From: a virus
DNA: 32,851 nucleotides
Reading direction: 5' to 3' (one strand)
IMG/VR virus record: IMGVR_UViG_3300040801_001951
Location: 1 to 32,851 of that record
Below the pieces are notes generated by a model. The model was not told the DNA's origin, did not search any database, and worked only from the letters and a program-made list of their open reading frames with translations. The translations under genes were made by a program, and so were the position numbers. Positions 1-5,877 of this stretch are shown here, piece by piece (position 1 is the first letter of the stretch; every line of letters begins with the position of its first letter).

Positions 1-285
1 ATTAACATCTTCTTCATCAAAACCTTCTTCTACAAAATAATCAAAAGATTTAACCATATCTTTTTGGAAACATTCCCAGACAGCTTCTTCTGCGTCATTG
101 TCAAATTTTACTTCAGGCATTTCTCCCAAAGTGATCAAATGAATAACTTCATAATCAGAAGCTTCATTTTGAATATAATCTTTTAACTCTTCCTTTTCCT
201 CTATAGACGAAGCATCAATAGATTCACAGACACTCTGTCTTGCAAGTTTAAGAAAAAGCAAAGATTCAATTACTGGATGTAACAT
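1..285 (-). CDS. Hypothetical acidic protein, N-terminal part (cut by window edge)
   Basis: The first 95 codons of a minus-strand gene; the end lies outside the window. The ATG at 285 follows a strong ribosome binding site (AGGAGGAG, about 7 nt upstream). The visible protein begins MLHPVIESLLFLKLARQSVC and then becomes very acidic, with runs of Glu and Asp and the cut end reading EEGFDEEDVN. No motif or membrane segment was recognised. The 22-bp gap to the tail tube gene suggests cotranscription with it. In T4 the tail tube gene is followed by the portal gene, but this N-terminus does not look like a portal. A tail assembly factor or small head protein is possible; this is only inference from position. 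Confidence 0.75.
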   Translation of the reverse strand, partial: MLHPVIESLLFLKLARQSVCESIDASSIEEKEELKDYIQNEASDYEVIHLITLGEMPEVKFDNDAEEAVWECFQKDMVKSFDYFVEEGFDEEDVN

Positions 286-307
286 AATATACTCCTCCTA
301 ATTAATT

Positions 308-1039
308 TTATCCAAGACCTACTTCACCATAATCAGTAATAACTTTCTTACTATCTGAAACTGGAGCCTGGAATGTTTTAGCAATTTTATTATATACCCA
401 ATCTTCATGCCATACATAATCACAATTAAATTCAATCTCTACATCAAGTTTACCGATACTTTCTACATCACTGGCAAATAAATCAGATGGGTCTTTTGTT
501 GGAAAAACTCCATCATATGCAGCATAATATTCAATAGTATGTCCATCTGGTGCTGTTGTCCAGTAATATAATACTGCTGAATATTGAGTTTTAGAATATC
601 CAATATCTTGAGACTGACCTTTATCGTCAAGATTAGAAACACCAGTTCTATAATCTCTCATTAGTTTAATCCAGTTGTGCATAATCATTGATACTGGTAA
701 ACCTTGCATTTCTTGGAACTTTATAGAAATTGAATTACCATAATCAAGATTTCCAGGAACTGCCCATTTGACTCCACCAAGACCAGTGAACTCAATTTTA
801 TTTAGTGTTCCGCCTGGAGGTGTTACACCTGTACATGTTGCTGCTAATATTTTTTGCATATCACCTTTAATAATGTCACCTGAAGCCATTTCTGATTTTG
901 TTGAAATAGTTGGTAGTCGATCAAACCAAATGTGATGATACCCAGTAACATATGGATCTGCTACTCCAGTAGAGTGTCCGCCCCAACGTCTTGATAGTAA
1001 ATTATCTTTAACATTTGAAAAAGCATGTTTTAAAGCCAT
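308..1039 (-). CDS. Tail tube protein (T4 gp19-like)
   Basis: A 243-residue protein assigned as the inner tail tube subunit, which polymerises into the channel for DNA passage inside the sheath. Supporting features are the position just after the tail sheath gene (the 18-19 order of T4) and a gp19-like body: WFDRLPTI near residue 40, a Gly-rich segment around residues 75-95, then NSISIKFQEMQGLPVSMIMHNWIKLMRD-type strand and helix (reported here only as the key stretch ISIKFQEMQGLP). It is longer than T4 gp19 (about 163 residues). An upstream in-frame GTG at 1054 exists, but it overlaps the ribosome binding site GGAGG that serves the ATG at 1039, so 1039 is chosen. A late-type promoter lies at 1121-1140. 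Confidence 0.8.
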   Translation of the reverse strand: MALKHAFSNVKDNLLSRRWGGHSTGVADPYVTGYHHIWFDRLPTISTKSEMASGDIIKGDMQKILAATCTGVTPPGGTLNKIEFTGLGGVKWAVPGNLDYGNSISIKFQEMQGLPVSMIMHNWIKLMRDYRTGVSNLDDKGQSQDIGYSKTQYSAVLYYWTTAPDGHTIEYYAAYDGVFPTKDPSDLFASDVESIGKLDVEIEFNCDYVWHEDWVYNKIAKTFQAPVSDSKKVITDYGEVGLG

Positions 1040-1120
1040 ATCTAATTCCTCCACATTATTGTGTTTTCTAGTTTTTTAAATCCTATTTTGGATTATCAGG
1101 TAATCAACCCTGATTAATGT

Positions 1121-1140
1121 ATTCTTTATATTTTGTTCTA
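1121..1140 (-). promoter_or_regulatory. Late promoter motif upstream of tail tube gene
   Basis: On the minus strand the sequence reads AGAACA-AAA-TATAAAGA. It fits the window-wide pattern AGAACA-N3-TATAAA, about 80 bp before the tail tube start and just after the terminator of the preceding gene. Confidence 0.6.
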
Positions 1141-1172
1141 AATATTATCTCAACTAGTTAACAAAAATGTTA

Positions 1173-1220
1173 GCGGAACAAACTCCCTACCCGTTGATAT
1201 TATCTAAAGATAGGGAGTTA
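1173..1220 (-). terminator. Intrinsic terminator after the 1230-1427 gene
   Basis: Nine-bp stem (1181-1189 with 1211-1219, AACTCCCTA/TAGGGAGTT). On the minus strand it is followed by TTGTTCCG, a short T-rich tract plus the CCG seen after the other terminators. Confidence 0.7.
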
Positions 1221-1229
1221 ATAATAAAC

Positions 1230-1427
1230 TTATTTTGCTTTGTCATTTGAAATAGAAAGTGCTCGGAAATCCTTGAGTTGGTTACCTAATTGCATACTAA
1301 GTTTTCTCGCTTGCAATGCTTTAGTTTTACTTCCTCTACCATCTTTTCCGCCTTCTGCCAATTCTGTAAATGTATTAAACGCTTCCTTCAAACTTTCAAC
1401 TGATTCATCATATTCTATTAAACTCAT
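1230..1427 (-). CDS. Small basic protein, histone H1-like (Hc1-type) candidate
   Basis: A 65-residue protein with ribosome binding site AGGAGG 5-6 nt before the ATG at 1427, its own promoter (1468-1486) and its own terminator, so it is a real gene. The N-terminal half is acidic. The second half contains GRGSKTKALQARKLSMQLG followed by LKDFRALSI, which resembles the basic helix of small Hc1-like histone H1 homologues (a pattern such as K-A-x-R-A-R-K-x-x-x-x-L-x-K-x-x-K-x-F-R). That family binds nucleic acid. Placement between tail sheath and tail tube could instead mean a small tail or scaffolding component. The family assignment is by eye and tentative. Confidence 0.7.
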   Translation of the reverse strand: MSLIEYDESVESLKEAFNTFTELAEGGKDGRGSKTKALQARKLSMQLGNQLKDFRALSISNDKAK

Positions 1428-1467
1428 AACTTCCTCCTAAATTAATAAATTTTATCTACTTACTTAT

Positions 1468-1486
1468 AGATTTAATATATGTTCTT
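1468..1486 (-). promoter_or_regulatory. Late promoter motif upstream of 1230-1427 gene
   Basis: Minus strand reads AGAACA-TAT-ATTAAATC. The AGAACA box is perfect and the -10-like part is degenerate. It lies between the sheath gene's terminator and the ribosome binding site of the small basic protein. Confidence 0.55.
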
Positions 1487-1511
1487 ATTAAAATACCATA
1501 TCAGCCTGTAT

Positions 1512-1558
1512 ACGGAAAATACAGGGAATAGGAGACTTTTACTTATCCTATTCCCTGT
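1512..1558 (-). terminator. Intrinsic terminator after tail sheath gene
   Basis: Perfect 13-bp stem (1521-1533 with 1546-1558) and 12-nt loop. On the minus strand it is followed by ATTTTCCGTA. It starts 8 nt beyond the tail sheath stop codon. Confidence 0.8.
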
Positions 1559-1565
1559 TTACTAA

Positions 1566-3557
1566 TTATTTAATGAAGAAATTTAAACTAATTTTTTCTG
1601 CTACTCTAGTAGGTTCTAAAGTAATATTTACATGGAAAGTTTTAGTTTTTCTTTCATAAGCAGTAGCTCCGACATCAACATTAAAGCTATAAAGACCTCT
1701 TCTTGATTTAATATCATCAAGAAATGCTACTATTCCTCCTGATACTTGAGACCAAGTAATTTGATCATTTTGTTCAAAAATAAAGAAACGGCAATATTGT
1801 TCTAATGCGCGTTTACAATAAAGAACAAGTCTTACAATATTTAGATCTTGCAATGCACTTGGTTTAGCTTGAGAAGTCAATTGTCCCCAGTTAACATAGC
1901 CTGGATTAAACTTAACAATTGGATTCAATTGTTTTAGATACATTTGATCTCTCTGACCTAATCTTGGATTAAATCTTAACTCTTTAATTGTATCAATAGA
2001 AGCTCTATTAAAACCAGCTGCAGCAAACCAAACCTCAGATACATTATCAGTTCTTGGTAATAGATATGACATATGATATACTGGTGAGAACCATACATCT
2101 TGTCCAGTAAATGAATCATATACTTTATTATATTCTTCATATATTGCACAGAAATAATTATTAAATGTATGAACATCTGTACGTTTAGCAATTGAATTAC
2201 TATATGATGAATTATCACCATTATCCATAATTGCCACACAATCACGTCTAGTTTGAACTAATGTTGAAATACTAGTTTTAACATCGGTTGGATAACCACA
2301 ATCATATACAATTGAAAAGTATATATTTTCTTGGTCTAAAAGTTCATCAACTGAACTACTACCATCAATTTTACTAGTTAATTGACCTAGATAACCTTGA
2401 GATAATAGATTAGTTGCTCCACCAAGTCCAGATGTATTTAAATCTCCGGATGCATCTAATAAAGAACCATCAGAACCTTTCTTTAATGGAACAGGTTCAT
2501 CAAAATCAAATGCTGTTGATACTAATGTATTTGATTTTTTAATTGTATAAGTAATTTCTCCAGTAATATCAAATGCTACTGTATCACCAATCCAATTTTT
2601 AGCACCACCAGTAAGTCTACTATTATAAACTTCAATACTATCTTCTTCAACATTTATAGCACCACACCAACCATGTATTTTATTACCACGTTGGTCAGTA
2701 GCTTCTATACAATAAGTATATGGGTATGATGTAGATGCCCAGTCAACAAAATCTTGTTTTAAATCTGTTAATGATGCTGATCCATTAGATTTATTAACAG
2801 AAACAGTTCCTATTTCTTTATCATATACTTTAATCATTGTATTATAACCAGGAGACATAATTTCATCTCCATCAGTAGTCATTTCACATCTTAAAGTAGT
2901 TGAATAATTATTAAGAACATATTGGATCCAAATAGAATCCCCAGAATTATCTCTTGTATTAGGATCAAATGATATTTCAAATGATTCTATAATAGTTTCT
3001 GAGTCATCTGCTTGTTTTTCATATACATCAAGTACATAAATACCATCTAACATTGGGTTAGCATGAGCTGTTAATCTTACACTAATAGCATTATAATATT
3101 CACCTCTACCAATTGGATATAGAATACATAATGGATGACTATCTCCAGTAGAAGCTAATTTTGATCTTATTTCATAAATACTATTAATATCCACTGAATC
3201 TATATAATCTAAAGAAACAGTAGCTGTAGAATCAGTAGCTGCTAAATCTACACTAATTCTTACATTTGAATATGCTGCATTATCTGGCATACATCTGATA
3301 AAAAATAATGAACCAGACTCTCCAAGATAATTATATGCACAATACATACCTTGTCCGTATTGTTTTCCATACTCAGTTATATTAGGTTCACCATACTCAG
3401 AAATGAGTTCAGCTCTTCCTCCGATAAATTTTAAAACGTTGTCTTCACCTTTTTTGGTGAGAGCACAAATCAAACCAATAGTGCTTGGTACAGCACCAAC
3501 ATAACTACTTAAGTCAGTTATTGTAGTATATACACCTGGTGATATTGGACTTGCCAT
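1566..3557 (-). CDS. Contractile tail sheath protein (T4 gp18-like)
   Basis: A 663-residue protein, close to the 659 residues of T4 gp18. It forms the contractile outer layer of the tail. The N-terminus MASPISPGVYTTITDLSSYV has the typical sheath opening (SPGV-x-x-x-E/T-x-D), used for the inter-subunit strand exchange. The middle (about residues 100-400) is a variable insertion-rich region. The C-terminal region is the conserved part: RASIDTIKELRFNPRLGQRD, then VKFNPGYVNWGQ, a helix rich in RALEQYCRFFIFEQN, and a final SRRGLYSFNVDVG with a basic strand ending KISLNFFIK. The ATG at 3557 follows AAGGAGGAAAAATT. The gene is followed by a strong terminator. The promoter upstream is not a good match to the late consensus. 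Confidence 0.92.
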   Translation of the reverse strand: MASPISPGVYTTITDLSSYVGAVPSTIGLICALTKKGEDNVLKFIGGRAELISEYGEPNITEYGKQYGQGMYCAYNYLGESGSLFFIRCMPDNAAYSNVRISVDLAATDSTATVSLDYIDSVDINSIYEIRSKLASTGDSHPLCILYPIGRGEYYNAISVRLTAHANPMLDGIYVLDVYEKQADDSETIIESFEISFDPNTRDNSGDSIWIQYVLNNYSTTLRCEMTTDGDEIMSPGYNTMIKVYDKEIGTVSVNKSNGSASLTDLKQDFVDWASTSYPYTYCIEATDQRGNKIHGWCGAINVEEDSIEVYNSRLTGGAKNWIGDTVAFDITGEITYTIKKSNTLVSTAFDFDEPVPLKKGSDGSLLDASGDLNTSGLGGATNLLSQGYLGQLTSKIDGSSSVDELLDQENIYFSIVYDCGYPTDVKTSISTLVQTRRDCVAIMDNGDNSSYSNSIAKRTDVHTFNNYFCAIYEEYNKVYDSFTGQDVWFSPVYHMSYLLPRTDNVSEVWFAAAGFNRASIDTIKELRFNPRLGQRDQMYLKQLNPIVKFNPGYVNWGQLTSQAKPSALQDLNIVRLVLYCKRALEQYCRFFIFEQNDQITWSQVSGGIVAFLDDIKSRRGLYSFNVDVGATAYERKTKTFHVNITLEPTRVAEKISLNFFIK

Positions 3558-3569
3558 AATTTTTCCTCC

Positions 3570-3605
3570 TTATAACGGATTCATATTAAATTGTTTTTTA
3601 GTCAT
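3570..3605 (-). promoter_or_regulatory. Possible 11-codon leader ORF and weak promoter before sheath gene
   Basis: On the minus strand an ATG at 3605 opens an 11-codon frame (MTKKQFNMNPL) whose TAA at 3570-3572 runs directly into the sheath ribosome binding site (TAAGGAGG). The same bases include AAAACA-ATT-TAATATGA, a degenerate version of the late promoter pattern. Either reading is uncertain; if the promoter is used, the leader frame would not be translated. Confidence 0.2.
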
Positions 3606-3676
3606 TTTCCGCTCTACAGTGTGTTTGAAAATCCTTTGGAGGTATCTCTAAATTAACCTTTTTTAATCTATTTTTA

Positions 3677-4354
3677 TTAGCAATATAAATACCAATAAAA
3701 TACTAACTGTCTAGTATCATCTTTTACAATACTAGGAAATGTAACTATACTAAATATATTAAATGGACCACCGTGCCCACCAACATTACTAGTAGATGTA
3801 TATAATCCTGCTTCATTCAAATTATATCCATTAGCATGATCTACTGATATTGTTGTCGTAATTTTTAATATTAACCAACTATCCTCATTTAAACTATCCT
3901 TTTGAAATTCTATTGTATCAAAAGGGTGTTTATAATACTGTCCACTCCTAAGATCAGCACAACTTGAATCTGATGCATGAAAAGGAATTTCATTTGATAA
4001 ACTATCTAAATCATTTGTAGGTGTGGCTGGAGCTAATGGAGCACTAGTTGGAGCTCCACCATTTCCTAATCCAAACCAACTTATAAATTCAGACGGAACT
4101 TGGTTAATATCATCATTTATTTTGTTACATAATCTAGAAGCTATCCACTCTCGACCTTTATAGAGAACTAAGTTACTTTTACCAACTTTTTGTTTTTTTC
4201 CATGTTCGTCAATAGAATAGATTTCAACAAATCCTTTTGGCTTTCTAGATTTAGCATTCACATTATTCACTGCATCATTAATGCACGAGTCACCATAATT
4301 TTCATCTATACTGACAACTATAGTTTCTGGCTCTTTGATCTTTTTATCTTCCAT
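3677..4354 (-). CDS. Putative virion structural protein
   Basis: A 225-residue protein of unrecognised family. It starts at the ATG at 4354 with AAAGGAG 7 nt upstream. Residues 1-35 are charged and probably flexible. From about residue 40, FVEIYSIDEHGKKQKVGKSN leads into NLVLYKGREWIASRLC, then WFGLGNGGAP near residue 95, and later GYNLNEAGLYTS near residue 180. The combination of a strand-rich start, a G-x-G-x-G loop and an NEAGLY-type motif resembles small phage tail or baseplate-associated proteins that share a fold with fibre-attachment modules, but I cannot name the family. It has a late-type promoter upstream and sits between the TIGR cassette and the tail sheath gene. Confidence 0.75.
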   Translation of the reverse strand: MEDKKIKEPETIVVSIDENYGDSCINDAVNNVNAKSRKPKGFVEIYSIDEHGKKQKVGKSNLVLYKGREWIASRLCNKINDDINQVPSEFISWFGLGNGGAPTSAPLAPATPTNDLDSLSNEIPFHASDSSCADLRSGQYYKHPFDTIEFQKDSLNEDSWLILKITTTISVDHANGYNLNEAGLYTSTSNVGGHGGPFNIFSIVTFPSIVKDDTRQLVFYWYLYC

Positions 4355-4378
4355 TATGTAACTCCTTTAGAATCTACT

Positions 4379-4399
4379 TTATCTTTTTATTTTGTTCTT
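4379..4399 (-). promoter_or_regulatory. Late promoter motif upstream of 3677-4354 gene
   Basis: Minus strand reads AGAACA-AAA-TAAAAAGA about 25-45 bp before the start codon, with the same 3-bp spacing as the other copies. It lies in the divergent region shared with the plus-strand TIGR cassette. Confidence 0.5.
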
Positions 4400-4491
4400 A
4401 TTTTTTCATGTGATTGGTGGTAATTATAGAAATAAGGTTCTATATATATAAATAACTAATATAATATAATTGTAAATTTTAATTTTAAAGG
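4400..4491 (+). promoter_or_regulatory. Candidate promoter region of the TIGR array and tas gene
   Basis: A very AT-rich plus-strand segment before the first array repeat. It contains TATAAATA at 4447-4454 (the T4 late promoter core) but without the AGAACA box seen at the minus-strand promoters, and two overlapping TATAAT hexamers at 4460-4465 and 4465-4470 without a clear -35. The start site cannot be decided by eye. A perfect ribosome-binding sequence (AAGGAGGT) straddles its end and the first repeat but has no nearby ATG. Confidence 0.35.
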
Positions 4492-4752
4492 AGGTCACCA
4501 CCTTAGTTGAGAAACCCACTACCTATAGTTTATCACACCAATAAAGAATCCCACAGTTGAAAAGTTTACCAAAGTATACAAGAAACCCATATACAAAGAG
4601 TTTACCAATTCTGATTTAGAAACCCAAAACTATTAAGTTTACCATACTCGCTTAGAAACCCAAAGGAATGTAGTTTACCATACTTCTTAAGAAACCCAGA
4701 AGTACAAAGTTTACCAATATATTATAGTAGCCCAAATAATCCAAGTTAACTT
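4492..4752 (+). repeat. TIGR array 1 (7 units, upstream of tas)
   Basis: Two different 9-nt repeats alternate, separated by unique spacers. The type-1 repeat AGAAACCCA starts at 4510, 4545 (AGAATCCCA), 4581, 4618, 4654, 4690 and 4726 (AGTAGCCCA). The type-2 repeat AGTTTACCA starts at 4492 (degenerate AGGTCACCA), 4527 (AGTTTATCA), 4563, 4599, 4636, 4672, 4708 and 4744 (degenerate AGTTAACTT). Spacers are 9 nt except 4519-4526 (8 nt) and 4608-4617 (10 nt), so the period is 35-37 and mostly 36 nt. This is the layout of tandem interspaced guide RNA arrays, whose 36-nt products carry two spacers each. The array starts and ends with a degenerate type-2 repeat, so type 2 is inferred to be the edge repeat and type 1 the internal (loop) repeat. 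It ends 18 nt before the tas start codon, so array and gene probably share a transcript. Confidence 0.93.
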
Positions 4753-4770
4753 AAAAAAAAGGATGTTACA

Positions 4771-5838
4771 ATGACAATTACCAAAAAAGAAAAAGCAGCA
4801 GCAGAGAAAGCAGAAAGACTTGACCTTATTAATAAGATGAGAGTTATGACAAGAAGACCATCTTATACATTTCTTAAATCTCAAGATAAAACATTCTATG
4901 GCATTCAAAAATTGAGAATCCAGACTGGAAATAGAATAACAACAGGTTTGATGAAACAACTTGGTCTACCTGTTGGAGTATCAAAAGAAAAAGGACTTAG
5001 TACACTATCCCAAGAACTTTTGATTGAAGCTGTAAAAGATTATAAATTCCTTGCAGATTATGTTGTTGTAAATAAAACAACATTAATCAAAGCTATAAAA
5101 GATAATAGCATTCTTGTTGGTTCAGTGCCTGAATATAATCTGGTTGAAAATTATGTATCTCTTTTAGAAGAAGAAGCAAAAACCAAAAAGGTGATTGCTG
5201 GTTATTTAGAAACATTTCCAATTTGGTCCCAATATCTAAAACATATTGATGGTGTTGGTCCTTTGATGGGAGCAGTCATCATATCAGGGTTTGATATTAC
5301 CAAATGTACATATGTTTCTTCAATGTGGGCATATGCTGGTTATGATGTGGTTGGCACTATAGATGAAGAATCAGGCGAAATGAAAATGGAAGGAAGGTCC
5401 AGACAAGTAAGGCATCTTGTAGAAAGAGAATATTTAGATGCACAAGGAAAACTTTGTACGAAAAGAGGGGTATCATATAACCCAGCCATGAGAACAAAGA
5501 TGTTTGTGCTTTCTGGATCTATTTTGAAAGCATATGGGAAAAAACCTAATAAGTATGGTGATATTTATTATAATGCTAAATTGAAATATCAGAATAGACG
5601 GCAAATTGCTTTACTTAAAGAAATGAGATCTTCTGGGCTGACTGAAGCAAAAGCTGCAAAGGTCGTTGATAAATATTGGAATAAAACCCATATTCACCTT
5701 ATGGCTGTAAGGATTCAAATGAAAACTTTCCTTCAAGATCTTTATCCTGTGTGGAGAGGGTTGGAAGGATTGGAAGTTGTTCCGCCTTATCATGAAAGAG
5801 TTCTTGAAAGACCACATCATGAAAAAATAGAAGCTTAA
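4771..5838 (+). CDS. tas: TIGR-associated (Tas) protein, nuclease-less, Nop/IS110-like
   Basis: A 355-residue protein inferred to bind the 36-nt guide RNAs from the flanking arrays and direct them to DNA. The N-terminus (1-30) is Lys/Glu/Ala-rich. Residues about 80-155 are helical and charged. Residues 157-192 hold the diagnostic core HIDGVGPLMGAVIISGFD followed by SSMWAYAGYDVV, the helix-hairpin-helix element shared by IS110-family transposases (Transposase_20) and Nop-type proteins. Residues 235-275 (SYNPAMRTKMFVLSGSIL, then a Lys/Tyr-rich stretch) and 304-333 (KTHIHLMAVRIQMKTFLQDL) give the conserved C-terminal helices. I see no HNH, no RuvC and no N-terminal DEDD domain as in IS110, so this corresponds to the nuclease-free Tas class, expected to bind rather than cut. 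The ATG at 4771 has AAGGA 7 nt upstream. It is the only plus-strand gene in the window. The identification rests on the array architecture plus the HhH core; a structure prediction would settle the Nop fold. Confidence 0.88.
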   Translation: MTITKKEKAAAEKAERLDLINKMRVMTRRPSYTFLKSQDKTFYGIQKLRIQTGNRITTGLMKQLGLPVGVSKEKGLSTLSQELLIEAVKDYKFLADYVVVNKTTLIKAIKDNSILVGSVPEYNLVENYVSLLEEEAKTKKVIAGYLETFPIWSQYLKHIDGVGPLMGAVIISGFDITKCTYVSSMWAYAGYDVVGTIDEESGEMKMEGRSRQVRHLVEREYLDAQGKLCTKRGVSYNPAMRTKMFVLSGSILKAYGKKPNKYGDIYYNAKLKYQNRRQIALLKEMRSSGLTEAKAAKVVDKYWNKTHIHLMAVRIQMKTFLQDLYPVWRGLEGLEVVPPYHERVLERPHHEKIEA

Positions 5839-5844
5839 TATTTT

Positions 5845-5877
5845 AAATAGCAGGGATCTAATAAGTCCCTGCTATTT
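5845..5877 (+). terminator. Hairpin between tas and TIGR array 2
   Basis: Perfect 12-bp stem (5845-5856 with 5866-5877, AAATAGCAGGGA/TCCCTGCTATTT) with a 9-nt loop, 6 nt after the tas stop codon. It is followed by only ACCATTTTAATTA, so the U-tract is poor and termination may be partial. The end of its 3' arm is also the start of array 2 (degenerate repeat TATTTACCA at 5873-5881). It lacks the TTCCG tail of the minus-strand terminators. It could be a terminator, an attenuator or a processing barrier. Confidence 0.6.

Noticed and set aside
1040-1054. GTG start for the tail tube protein giving five extra residues
   Set aside because: These bases contain the GGAGG ribosome binding site for the better-placed ATG at 1039.
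1976-2245. 89-codon minus-strand frame inside the sheath gene
   Set aside because: It is an alternative frame within a confidently assigned gene, rich in Ile/Met/His from AT-rich codons, without a ribosome binding site.
3601-3676. Terminator after the 3677-4354 gene
   Set aside because: Only very short imperfect stems are visible and no TTCCG tail in the right orientation, unlike the other terminators.
4681-4707. Hairpin within one TIGR unit (TACTTC in the first spacer, GAAGTA in the second), suggesting overlapping targets on opposite strands
   Set aside because: No other unit shows comparable complementarity between its two spacers; with 23 units in AT-rich DNA one such match can be chance.
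4771-5838. IS110-family insertion sequence
   Set aside because: The HhH core is shared, but the N-terminal DEDD (RuvC-like) domain is missing and the gene is flanked by guide arrays rather than by insertion-sequence ends.
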